Assembly (NCBI RefSeq): GCF_000224145.3
Contig: NW_004190347.2
Span: forward strand, 143,165 to 207,164
Direction of reading: 5' to 3'
From: Ciona intestinalis
Lineage: Eukaryota > Chordata > Ascidiacea > Phlebobranchia > Cionidae
Length of the DNA: 64,000 nt
Both the position numbers and the translations under genes were made by a program. This document shows, one piece after another, positions 1 through 14,976 of the stretch (position 1 is its first letter; each line of letters starts with the position of its first letter). The notes below the pieces were generated by a model, which was not told the DNA's origin, made no database searches, and saw only the letters and a list, made by a program, of their open reading frames with translations.

Positions 1-619
1 CATGCAGAGTCAGATCATTAGAACGACACCAAGATGGCAGCACAACCCACAAGGAGGCTTCCAGGTTCGTAACCTTATGTAGAACTGCTTGTTGCCCCAG
101 TATATTGGTACAGTTATAACTTTGTATATTGGTACAATTATAAAGTTGTTTCTTATTTGCAAGACCCCATAATTTACCCCTTTACTCCAGATGGCGGGTG
201 ACATGCGCTCTGTTGGACCCCGTGCACCCACAACCCCAGCTATTAGACCCATGGCCACCCAGGTTGGGGCAAGAGGGGTCATTCACCCACAACACCAGAT
301 GATGCATCAACAAGCCATGCAACAGGTTAGTTGTTCATTCTATATTGAAGTGTTGTGTTTATTTAAAGGTGTCGTCTTCAGTGAGGCACACCTGGAATGT
401 AAGTCTATGACACCCAGGGTGCTACCATGTATCTTATATTTAAGCGACTATACCATCTATACCACATAGAGTTACATTCATAGGGTATTCAGTGAGACAC
501 CTAAGCATGGTAACATGTAGTTTAGTTAGTTGTGGATGCTGTAAGGGAGTTATGTGTTTATATAGAGTGAGGCACACTTGATATCTGGAATGTAGGTCTA
601 TTACCCCAACACCCAGAGT
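1..619 (+). other. Second copy of PABPC linker exons (probable misplaced allele)
   Basis: This block matches 3397-4015 base for base except for seven substitutions and no indels. It holds the end of one PABPC exon (1-64) and the next complete exon (191-325), both coding for the proline/glutamine-rich linker. The two coding differences are synonymous. Copy one stops matching at 620, where it runs into a repeat fragment and then an N gap. A divergence near 1% with no frame damage looks more like the other haplotype placed beside the gene by the assembler than an old duplication, but a real recent duplication is not excluded. Confidence 0.85.
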
Positions 620-894
620 CAGTGGCGTAGCCAGGGGGTCGGTCCGATGGGTCCGGACCGTCCCCTTTAAAAATCACCAACGGTTTTAAACTCGCGTAAT
701 CCAGCGGTCGCCAAGTTCGCTAAAGTCAATGATCGTAAGATATGCAGATAGGAACATTGGTGATATCTCNNNNNNNNNNNNNNNNNNNNNNNNNNNNNNN
801 NNNNNNNNNNNNNNNNNNNNNNNNNNNNNNNNNNNNNNNNNNNNNNNNNNNNNNNNNNNNNNNNNNNNNNNNNNNNNNNNNNNNNNNNNNNNNN
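620..894. other. Repeat-like fragment and assembly gap
   Basis: 620-769 begins with AGTGGCGTAGCCAGG, a sequence often seen at transposon ends, and is not related to the neighbouring PABPC introns. 770-894 is 125 N. The missing PABPC exons for RRM1 and most of RRM2 should lie in this gap or be misplaced elsewhere. Confidence 0.7.
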
Positions 895-1264
895 GAAGTT
901 ATGTTTTTAAAGCTGTTTAACAGTATCTGGTAATGAAATATTAACTTGTGTAATAGAAAGAAACTATTTTTGTTATCTAAATTCTTTGAAAATAATTCTT
1001 TAAATATAATTCTTTGAATGTTCTTTGTTTACTACCAAATGGGATAAGAAAAAAGAATGTATATGTTAAAGTTCAAATCAGCTCTATTTATAATGTTTGT
1101 GTCCCATCTTCCTCCACCCTGCTGTATAAGCATATGTAACACGTTGGATAAATGTGTTTTAAGCTATAAAATTACAAATTTATAACCTTTTGGGTGTTTC
1201 TAGTTATTTTTTAAGCTACTGTCTATGTTTTGCTGGCATTGTATTGATTTAAAATTCTTCCTAG

Positions 1265-5317
<4,053 letters not shown>

Positions 5318-7269
5318 ATATGCTGCTCTTTTTACCAAATATTTTAAAAACCTGCACCATTTGGGCATCTAAAAAAAATTGTAAAATTTCACCGAAAAAA
5401 AAAATCGAAAAATTTGTTTTTACAACTTCTTTGCTAACAAAATTGACCCTAACTTTTTCCTTGAATGCTCAAATGAGCGGAGAGCTTAAGCTTGTATATA
5501 GCTTTTACTTTGTGGTGAGATTCCTTTTAAGTTGTGCCTATGGTAATATTAGAATTGTACAGAATATAACCATATGTAGTTTTTGTTGCATGCTTTTAAA
5601 AAATGACAAAAAAATAGCAAAATAGTTGGGACTGCTGACACTACAGAAGTGAAAATTGTTAATAAATAAATAAATAGTAATTCTGAAATTAAAATGTCCT
5701 GTTGTACTTTGTTTCTTACAGCGCCCTGCCCAGAGCAGTATATGGAATTTGGTAATTTTAGATTTATGCAGCGCGCAAGTAATGATGCCTGTTAATGTTA
5801 TTCAAACTTGCAGTTCCAAGGGAAAATTACAAAATGTTTGCTTTGTAGGTTAGTTACGCGGTATCACGCAAGCAGCAGGTAATTGAACAAATGTAACTTG
5901 TTTATCGTGGCATGGCGGGGCAACAACAGTTGTTATAACAAGGGTGTTCTGTGTCATACCCCGTGCCCGCTTATGAGTTACCACGTATATATGTAACTTA
6001 TTTATCCCAGCGTTGTGAGGCAACGACAGTAGGTACTAGATGTAACATGGATGTTCTGTATACCGACACCTCGTGCCAGCTTATAGGTTACAACGTATAT
6101 ATGTAACTTTTTGGATATACCTCCGTGTATTGTGCACAGACATGGCGTTATAGAGGGCGCCATGTGCACAGATTATGCAAGTGATAACAATATGACTAAT
6201 TCGGAAAGCTGATAAATTCCTTCGGAAACGATGCGTTCGCCATAAACCATACTCTATGTTTTATGCAATGTATATTGGATTACTGAACACCATGCTGCAG
6301 TGTGTTATGGATTATTGCATATTTCCCCCGCAGCAAAAGGAAATTGCCTACCACGCCAACAGCCCGTCTTATGTCCGCCCTACACTACAGCTGGAATCGG
6401 TAATATGAGTAAAGTACATCGAACCGTTTGCAAGTTATATTATTCACAAAGTTACATACGTGGTAACTCATAGGTGGACACGAGGTGTATGAAACCAGAG
6501 CCATAGAAATACCGAGTAGTCCAACCCATTGTTACGTAAAACACAAATTGAACGGCAATTTGGGTCCAAAATAACACAGTAGGTATAGGGAAAATGTATG
6601 TTTTTCGGTAAATTACAGAAAAACTTGGGTCTAAAAACAAATTTAAAGGTTGAAAAATGTAAAAAAACATGTGTTATTTGTTTTTTGTTTCAAAAAAAGT
6701 CAAAAATTAGAATTAGAAGCGGTTGATTTGCGACATTTTAGTCATTTAATGCGGCTAAATTTATACATTTTTTCTAAAAAATGTTTGGTAAGGTAAATAG
6801 AAGCTGTTTTACACCTTCCCACAATAGGAAAACACAAACAAAACTTAACAAGTTCGTTTAAAACCATTGTCAAAGTCACCACTTTTGCTCTATTTTGGAC
6901 ACACATAGACGGCAGTTGGACTACTCGGTGTTTATACGACTCTGCTCTGATCTAGCCGACCACGCAATGTGTTGTGTCATTACACTGTCACTTATTTGCC
7001 ACATAAGATATAACATAACGCTGCCAACATCAAAAGTAAAGACATTTCCCTCCTTTTATGACATTCACTTTTGTACAGTACTTTATGTTCTTCTGTCTTG
7101 CAAGTAAAAACAAGTATTATACTTAGCTTCGGGGCGGTAAAATTATACAAAGTTTACGATTTTTATAGTTTTTGCCGGGAAAATTAAACTAATGATCCGT
7201 GACGACAAAAACAATTTTTATTTTACATTATTTTATTTTGTTTTAAACAAAAAAACGACAAATGCAGGA
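5318..7269. other. PABPC 3' UTR and intergenic repeats
   Basis: The first ~350 bases are the PABPC 3' UTR. From about 5880 to 6115 there are two MITE-B copies. A near-perfect inverted repeat lies at 6131-6170. The 15-base sequence ACCGAGTAGTCCAAC occurs near 6502 and again inverted near 6919-6933. No further gene was recognised before the RAD1 start. Confidence 0.6.
5661..5666 (+). terminator. PABPC poly(A) signal
   Basis: AATAAA, repeated in register as AATAAATAAATAAAT, about 345 bases after the stop codon and the first such hexamer in the 3' UTR. Confidence 0.7.
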
Positions 7270-10004
7270 ATGGTTCTTCGGAGTCAAACTGAAGACGACG
7301 ATTTTGCTCTGAATGCGTGTATCGAAAATGCTAGAAACGTTACCCATATTTTAAAAGCAGTTCATTTTAAAGACGTAAGATTGTACAATTTTTTAATAAA
7401 GGAATAATTTAACTTCTTATTGTTGCATTGCGGGACGACGACAGTCTTTATAACACGGCTGTTCTGTTTCATACACCTCGTACCAGCTTACGTATTCTCA
7501 GAAGATTCTTCACTAGTGCCCAGAATTTTCCAATAGCTGCCCCATTCTTTGATTTTGAATTGCAGTCAACTTTTTAGTCCCTACACTAACCATTGCTACT
7601 TTGCCCAGACTGCCACAGTGTTTGCCACAGAGAACGGACTAAAGGTGACAGTGGAAGACTCAAAATGCATTCAAGGAAATGCTTTCATTCAAGATCAAGT
7701 GTTTCAGGTTTTGTAGTTTTTCCTGTTATAACTCGACAGTGAGCATGAGGTGTGTGGATACATCATGTGTGTCTGGTGTATAAGAAGACACCCATGTTAT
7801 AACTTGCCAGTGAGCATGAGGTGTGTGGATACACCAGGTGTGTCTGGTGTATTATAAGACACCCATGTTATAACTCCACAGTGAGCATGAGGTGTATGAA
7901 TACACCATGTGTGTCTGGTGTATAAGAAGACACTCATGTTATAACTTGACAGTGAGCATGAGGTGTTTGAATACACCATGTGTGTCTGGTGTATAAGAAG
8001 ACACCCATGTTATAACTCGACAGTGAGCATGAGGTGTATTAATACACCATGTGTGTCTGGTGTATAAGAAGACACCCATGTTATAAGTAAATGCTATCTA
8101 TATAATATATTTATCATTATCTAGGAATACTCAATACGGGACGAAGCTTTAACTTTCCAAATAAACCTTGACATTTTATTGGAATGTTTAAATATCTTTG
8201 GAAGCAACAACTCAACAACAACAATGAGAATGATGTATAACGGGTATGGAACTCCACTTGTGTTAATGTGAGTTGCATTCCTGATTTATGTATGTGTAAA
8301 AGTGCTTTAGACGCCAATGCTTACAATGTTAACTGTACAGGTTAGAGGAAGATGGCGCAGTCACAGATTGCAGTATTCGTACAATGGAAGCTGAGGAAAC
8401 ATTAGATTTCGAATTCACAGCGGCTAATGTTGTTAACAAGATTATAATGAAGGTGATGGAATGAATTCAAATTATTATTATCTGTCTGTTCAGTTTGGTC
8501 AATTACTTGGAAAATACATTTTATTTTCTATATTCATGTGGCCCCATTAAAAGGTATGCATGGAGACCTAAAATTTTGAATATACATGAGAATAAATATT
8601 TATACTTTTATTCATACACTCAGAAGTTTTACTCACTCTGTCGTTTATTCACCAACAAATTTACATATATGGTAACTTGTAAGCAGCCACAAGGTGTATG
8701 AAACAAAACACCCGTGTTATAACATACGTGGTTGTCCCTCCATGCGGGAATAAATAAGTTATAGTTATATACGTGGTAACTCGTAGCAGGCACGAGGTAT
8801 ATGAAACAAAACACCGGTGTTATACCGAATGTGATTGTCCCTCCATGCGAGGATAAATAAGTTATATACATGGTAACTCGTAAGCAGACTCGAGGTGTAT
8901 GGAACAAACACATGTAGTAAATTGACACTCGAAGATAAATAAGTTACGTGCATTTGCTTATTTATTATTCAGGCTGATTGTTTGCGCGAAGCTTTTAACG
9001 AGATGGACGCATCAAGCGAGGTCTTGCAAATCACCATGTCACCTGACCCACCACATTTTCGACTCGCTACTTTTGGATTATTGGGACAATCCCATGTAAG
9101 ATAGAAATATTATATTTAACATAGAAGTATTACCCATATCTGATAACAGAAGAGACAAATACTTCATTTACGGTTAACTGGTTAGTAGGTGACTACAGCA
9201 TTTTAAAATTTTTAAGGTTAAGTTACGGTTTGTTTTAACTTGTGGGTGTATGTGTCCTTGGGCAAGAAACTTAATGGCAATTGCTCCAACCCACTGGGCA
9301 CTGGTCACTAATGGGTTGTCCAATTATCAGCCATACATAAAAAACACCAACAAAGTAACATAAGTAACTTGTAAGTGAACACGGAGTGTATGAACACCCG
9401 TGTTATAACGACTGTTGTTTTCCGGCAACGCAAGGATAAAGTAAATTACATTCATATGTTCACATTCAGCTGGAATCTTTTCTAATCTCTCATTTGTTCG
9501 GTCCACTTTTCCAGCACTTTTTCAAACATTGAGTTCTCATCATACACTTTATCCTAGCAAGACATTCCCAAGAACTCGGACATGGTCGAATACTTTGAAT
9601 GCAACGAAACATTAACCAACAGATATCGACTTAATCTTCTTAAACCCTCAGTTAAAGCTGTCAACCTCGCATGTAAAGTAAGTCATACATATATGTTAGT
9701 ATGCTTATGCTTGTGTGTTTTAAACATTATCATTAAAACTTCATCTGGATAATAAATTATATTCATTCATCAAACATAAGACAACAGTTTTGTTAGATGT
9801 GAAATACTATTTGTTTGGAAAGTGATTGCCGTTATCCTACCATAAGACTCACCCCTAAGCAACCCCCATACATAGGTATGCGTGCGTGTCGACCATCGAG
9901 GCTTTTTATCCTTACAACACATGATCAAGAACGAAAACGGACAAATTTGTTTCGTTGAATATTATTGTTGCCCTGACGAGGAGTTTGATGAACCAGCTAC
10001 GTGA
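7270..10004 (+). CDS. RAD1: RAD1, checkpoint clamp subunit
   Basis: RAD1 forms the ring-shaped 9-1-1 clamp with RAD9 and HUS1. The clamp is loaded at DNA damage and activates ATR through TOPBP1. Exons: 7270-7374, 7609-7707, 8125-8267, 8341-8452, 8973-9095, 9558-9677, 9876-10004; total 276 residues, against 282 in human. Landmarks: HILKAVHFKD in exon 1, NGLKVTVEDSKC in exon 2, the PCNA-like linker region, SEVLQITMSPDPPHFRLATF in exon 5, and the near-invariant C-terminal segment NGQICFVEYYCCPDEEF. The ATG at 7270 was chosen because it aligns with the family start and lies two bases after a CAG. Intron 2 is almost wholly a 71-bp minisatellite. The gene converges on the ZP gene, with 308 bases between stops. 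Confidence 0.97.
7725..8090 (+). repeat. 71-bp minisatellite, about 5 copies (RAD1 intron 2)
   Basis: Each unit contains GAGGTGTATGAATACACC followed by GTGTCTGGTGTATAAGAAG and ACACCCATGTTATAAC. Inside a unit GGTGTAT pairs with ATACACC and GTGTCT with AGACAC, so each unit can fold into two short hairpins. The array takes up about 88% of the intron and reads in the sense direction of RAD1. Confidence 0.95.
8630..8960 (-). mobile_element. MITE-B copies, three in tandem (RAD1 intron 4)
   Basis: MITE-B is a ~100-base element. One strand reads GTAACTTATTTATCCTCGCA, a GGCGGGGCAACGACAG core, TTATAACACGGGTGTTCTG and a TTACCACGTATGTAAC end; the ends are inverted repeats. Three diverged copies stand in a row here. 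The element recurs dozens of times in the window. Confidence 0.8.
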
Positions 10005-10312
10005 TTGGTTGATTTCTGACCAATCAGGTTAGTTCAAATCACCAGTGTGACATCACAACCCAATGCATGACATCACAGAGCACAATGAACGATCGTTGTT
10101 TTATGACGAGGAAAATATGAGATAGAAATCTTATATTTACAACTTTAAATTGGCAAGGCAATAACACACTGTGCAAATTATACAAAAAAAAAACAAAAAA
10201 ATGGTAAAAAATGCTAAAACAGAATTATCTAAACATTTCTTAACGTTCGTAATACAATTGTTACGTTAATATTACACAATGATTGGTATATTTATTCATT
10301 ATGATGTCATAA
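10005..10312. other. Convergent 3' ends of RAD1 and the ZP gene
   Basis: 308 bases between the two stop codons, AT-rich, with no coding signal. TTTATT at 10291-10296 reads AATAAA on the minus strand but is only 17 bases past the ZP stop, so the true ZP poly(A) site may lie further on and the two 3' UTRs may overlap. Confidence 0.6.
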
Positions 10313-13300
10313 TCATCGCACAGTGATTGGAATTTCAAAGTTTGAGCTCATTGCGATGCTACGCGCTCTTGTGATGTCACAATGCTTCTTTCTCGAAGTA
10401 ATAACCACTCGCTTACTGTTGCGTTTACGACGAACAATACAAATTGTCGCAACAATCGCGAGGACAATTGAAATAAAAACTAGAATTCCGATTGTGATGT
10501 AAACTGCCGTCCCTGTGAGGAAATAGTTTGTTTGTTTTTTTTATAGATGTTTTTCAGTTATTTGAAATTGTGTTGTATGTTTTCAGAAAGGTTAAACTCT
10601 TTTGGTATTTTGGATGTTTGAAAATAAATACTTTAAAGTTCGCCTGTTTAGTTGATAGTTTAATACGTAAGTAAATAACTGTTCAGTTTTATTTCACCCA
10701 AGTTATGTCTGCCATATTTTATGTCTGTCATATCTGGGCTTCTGTTTCACATGGTTAAATAAGGTAGCTTTCCACCAAACACATACTTGGCATTCCTAAG
10801 AGAAAGTTTTCCCTTTGTCGGTTCACAATCATTGTTTGTTGTGTAACATCATCCATTATGACATCATAAACAGGCGGTTGTTGCATCACAATAGGAACTT
10901 CTCGGCTGGGGTTAATGGGACCAAGAGAAACCACCGCGTTATCCAACCCCAGGTCCCTCCTTTTTCTGTTCAGGGTATTTCCCGTACAGGTCTGAATAAA
11001 TAGAAACATTTGCAACCAATGTTTGTTGAATGAACAGTGCTTGCTGTCATGTTTGGTCCCAAAAGTTAAAGCCAACTTTCGAAAACTAAAAGCACTTTTA
11101 GGACAGATTTCAAACATGTTTTTCTGACACTTTAGTAAACCACAGGGATGGAGCAATTTCTGCTAACCCTGATCTTTCTGTACAACAAGGAACACTAAAG
11201 GTCTTAGGTTGGACTTGACCCGTTACTCCAACATTGTATATGCACATTCTATATGGGTGAGGTCCTACAGTGAGGCATGCTATGAGACCTGGGATTTAGG
11301 CCAGTGTGTTTCCCATTACTCCAACATTGTATATGCACATTCTATTCTATATGGGTGAGGTCCTACAGTGAGGCATGCCATGGGACCTGAGATTTAGGCC
11401 AGAGTTATCCATTACCCCAACATTGTATATGCACATTCTATTCTATATGGGTGAGGTCCTACAGTGAGGCACGCCATGGGACCTGAGATTTAGGCCAGAG
11501 TTGTCCATTACCCCAACATTGTATATGCACATTCTATTCTATATGGGTGAGGTCCTACAGTGAGGCACGCCATGGGACCTGAGTTTAAGCCAGAGCTGGT
11601 CCTAATACCCCTGCCAACCATATATTTCACCCATATCTTGAACACGTACCTTAACACATGGTGCTCCACTGAAACACAACTTGACGTTGCAGTGTAGGTA
11701 CAGCTTGGTTGAGTTGACGAATCGAAACACGCTCGATTCCCATGTTGCGTGTGCTAGATCGCCGTTGGATACGATCGTTACATTCGCTTCTTGTGACATT
11801 GGGGACGGACAACTAGAAGTTTATAAGATTTCTATGAGATGACTGAATTTTTATGGTTGCCACTCCCATGCCCATGGTCGAGCTGCTGAAGCTATTGCAT
11901 TGTGTGGATAAGCAGACATGACTTTTGGTTGGTTTGGTCATTTATATCCTCGTGGGTGGGAACTTGAGTGACTTATCCATGGTTTCCACTCCCATGCCCA
12001 CAGTCAAGTAGCTGAAGCTATTGCAGTGTGTGGATAAGCAGACATGACTTTTGGTTGGTTTGGTCATTTATATCCTCGTAAGTGGGAACTTGAGTGACTT
12101 ATCTAATAGGTTGCCACTCCCATGCCCACAGTCGAGTTGCTGAAGCTATTGCAGTGTGTGGATAAGCGGAAATCATGACTTTTGGTTGGTTTGGTCATTT
12201 ATATCCTTGTTGGGGGATCTTAAGGGACATGTATATAGTGGAAAAGATGGGACACCTTTTCATTCTATTTTCGTGTCCTATTTAGTATTAAACAAAGAAT
12301 TCTAAAACCGTATTCTGACGACTCCCATAGACCGGTGTTAATTGTTTAAAACACGATCTGGATATTTGGATATTATGTGCTGAAGGTGTCCCGTCTTTCC
12401 CCAACCTACCATATATGTTTACACCTTTACTTACAAGTTGTTGATCAACTCATATTCTTGTTGTGGTTGTGAACTCAGTGGAGAGGGGGTTCCCCAACAT
12501 CGATATAGCTGCATTTTAGTGAAGGAAGGACCTTGGATTAATTTCACTCTGACTCTAATCCTGCGGTTTGATATTAGATTGAAAGTTGCATCAGTGTGTG
12601 TGAAGTATCACTGTCGAGTTATAACATGGGTATCTTCTTATACACCAGACACACATGGTGTAATCATACACCTTATGCTCCCTGTCAAGTTATAACATGG
12701 GTATCTTCTTATACACCAGACACACATGGTGTATTCATACACCTCATGCTCACTGTCGAGTTATAACATGGGTGTCTTAATCAGACACACATGGTGTATT
12801 CATACACCTCATGCTCAATAACATGGGTGTCTATTTATACACCAGACACACATGGTGTATTCAAACATCTCATGCTCACTTTTAACACAACCTACTTGTC
12901 ATCCATATTAAGACTTGGTGGGGTCTGGTAGATAGTTGTATATCTAGAGTTAGTAAACATAAACATCCCAGCTCGAAATTCTCCCTTTGCCGTCTTCTTG
13001 CCCAAGAAATGGGTGACTTGGCTGTTTGGGTTAAAACATGGGTTGTATATACTGTTGTTGCGCTTTGGCACCGGCAAAAATTTTGCTTCTAATCAGAGTG
13101 ACTTGACCCTGATAACCTGATAAGGATGGCCAGAACAGGACGTTGAAACGTCGGGCAGCAAAATTCTTGCCAGAAGAGCCAATATGCTAGTAAAATATTG
13201 CTGCAGAAGTATATATTGTTTAAATAAACGTAAAACAGAATGACTTAAAGCGTAAGCTGTATATAGTTATATAGTGACCACTGTGTTAGCGATTGCCGTA

Positions 13301-14731
13301 AGTGTATCGTCCAAGGAAACGCCTACTGAGGTAGCAGGATCGAGCCTCGAACCCGTATCTTCTGGTCTGGATGCAACCACATAGCTTCACACAGTATATA
13401 TGCATAAAACCTATTTATTCGCATATGGTATGGTAAAATTAATAGTATTCTTAGTGACGTCATGATTACGTCATAGTTACCTCATAATCGGAATATATTT
13501 CACCCCAACCAATATTCGAACCGGGTACACGCATCGCCATGGAAACGAACGTCGTACTTGTGACGTCACATTCATTTCACGTCGCACAGTGATATTGTTC
13601 GAATAAATGACGTAAGTGTCGTTCTGTGACGTAAAATGTCAGTTTTGGGTCCCAACACAAAGGGTCCCAACAATAAAAAGTAGCGAGAAATAATTTTATA
13701 GTAAGGAGGGTAAAGATGAGACCCATTTTAATTTTATTTTCAAGTTCCATTTGGTAGTAAACATAAAACTTTCAAAAGAATTATAAAACCGCATCCCCCC
13801 GACTTTCATAGACCGTTGTTAATTGTTTAAAACACGATCAGAATATATAATAATTATGTGCTAATGTTCTTCTATCTTACCCCACACTACTATATATACG
13901 CCATACTTACAACTTCAAATTCGGTGCCGCAAGTTGAAAGCTGTTGATTGGCTGTGCATAGGGTCACGTGGGTTAAATTGTGGCCCGCTGATTGGTCGCA
14001 TCGAAGGTTCAACGAAAGGTCAAGCGGGTCATGAACTTGCCACGTGTCAGCGAGCCATTGTTTGCTTACAGAAACACACATAACGGTTGGGGTGCAGTCG
14101 ACTTTAACTGGGTGGGAATAACAAAGTTAAAATAAATGTAACTTACTTATCCTTGTGTGTAGGGCAATGACATTCGTTGTAACACGGGTGTTCTGTTCAA
14201 TACACCTTGTGTCAGCTTACAAGTTACCATATATGTAAGTTTGTATTCGCTTGGCGGGGCAATGACAGTCTGAAGGTGGCTGTACACCGTATCCGGCATG
14301 CAAATTCGCTTGCGAAGTCGAATGCAAACCCATTACCGAGTTCCGCATGCGGCAACGAAATCCGGACAAAACAGACAAAACGGACGAATTCCGGATACTG
14401 TGTACAGCCACTTTAACGCGGGTGTCCTGTTTTATATATCTCATGCCCGCGTACAAATTACTACGTATGTAACTTAGAAGTATTAAGCAAATACCCAAAG
14501 GAAATGGAAACTATGGATAAGTCGCTGAAGTTCCCACCCACAAAAACATTAACTCAAGTTCCCACCCACAAAAACATTAACTTGACACTTACCAGTACCA
14601 GGAGATAAAAACTCCCTTTTCATTGTTTCTGTTGTTACATTCATATCTTTCCCCCCGACTATAACCATCTGTCCATAAACTGACGCAACACAAGTCAGTA
14701 TTACACAGGCTAATCTTACAAAAGTCATCAT
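10313..14731 (-). CDS. ZP-domain type I membrane protein
   Basis: A zona pellucida protein: secreted ZP modules polymerise into egg coats or epithelial matrices. Exons in transcript order: 14593-14731, 13911-14107, 13481-13623, 12896-13051, 12435-12560, 11650-11812, 10787-10991, 10313-10512; about 442 residues. Signal peptide at residues 1-20 (MMTFVRLACVILTCVASVYG). ZP-N has cysteines at CTPTVMC, LRCDQ, LCTAN and STCGTEF, then YSNNITVRR. ZP-C has YRCWGTPS, ELINNFC and FSGAPCV. NRKRRD (about 316-321) is a furin-type cleavage site just after the ZP domain, followed by one transmembrane helix (about 378-403) and a basic tail. The exon 3/4 junction is the weak point: the acceptor that keeps frame lies within CAACAACAG, while a longer open frame continues 5' to about 13092. 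The specific role is unknown; a vitelline-coat protein is possible. Confidence 0.88.
11228..11600 (+). repeat. ~96-bp tandem repeat, about 4 copies (ZP intron 6)
   Basis: Units contain CTATATGGGTGAGGTCCTAC, AGTGAGGCACGCCATGGGAC, TTTAGGCCAGAG and CCCCAACATTGTATATGCAC. Single copies of the same unit are scattered through the window (for example near 3195, 17590, 19615, 26180 and 29700), and a larger array lies at 50520-51490 in the opposite orientation. Confidence 0.9.
11850..12235 (-). repeat. ~122-bp tandem repeat, about 3 copies (ZP intron 5)
   Basis: Units contain GTGGGAACTTGAGTGACTTA, TTGCCACTCCCATGCCCACA, GTCGAGTTGCTGAAGCTATT and TGACTTTTGGTTGGTTTGGTC. Further copies occur at 27285-27590 (three, inverted), 34860-34985, 21100-21180 and 42400-42470. 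Confidence 0.85.
12232..12416. mobile_element. MITE-A copy (ZP intron 5)
   Basis: Copy of the ~200-base element described at 23614-23817, here with a slightly decayed left end. Confidence 0.8.
12609..12880 (-). repeat. 71-bp minisatellite, about 4 copies (ZP intron 4)
   Basis: Same unit as at 7725, on the minus strand, so again in the sense direction of its host gene. It begins about 15 bases after the 5' splice site and occupies roughly 80% of the 335-base intron. Confidence 0.93.
13695..13897. mobile_element. MITE-A copy (ZP intron 2)
   Basis: Both ends are recognisable; the right end (ACCCCACACTACTATATA) finishes 14 bases short of the exon 2 donor. Confidence 0.8.
14262..14416. mobile_element. 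MITE-C hairpin element nested in a MITE-B
   Basis: The element starts AGGTGGCTGTACACCG and ends ACTGTGTACAGCCACTTT, an inverted repeat pair. It interrupts a MITE-B copy whose halves (GGCGGGGCAATGACAG and ACGCGGGTGTCCTG) lie on either side. A second copy is at 25273-25424. Confidence 0.85.
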
Positions 14732-14769
14732 TCTATAAGATCCAACAACTAATAAAACGTAACAGTTGA

Positions 14770-14976
14770 AATATATGATAGGATGAGGGAAGACGGGACG
14801 CCTTTAGCTCACAATAGCTGACTATCCTGATTGTGCTTTAAACAATTAACGACGGTCTACTCTATGGAGATCGTGAGGGTACGGTTTTATAATTCTTTAA
14901 ATGTTCTTTGTTTACTACCAAATGGGACGAGAAAATATAATAAAAAGGTGTCCCATCTTTTCCCATCCTACTATAT
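14770..14976. mobile_element. MITE-A copy
   Basis: Lies about 40 bases upstream of the ZP start codon, so it may contribute to that gene's 5' flank. Confidence 0.8.

Noticed and set aside
5320..5625. 101-codon open frame after PABPC
   Set aside because: AT-rich 3' UTR sequence before the poly(A) signal, with low-complexity translation.
7725..8090. CRISPR-like regular repeats
   Set aside because: The units are contiguous 71-bp tandem copies with no unique spacers, in a eukaryotic intron.
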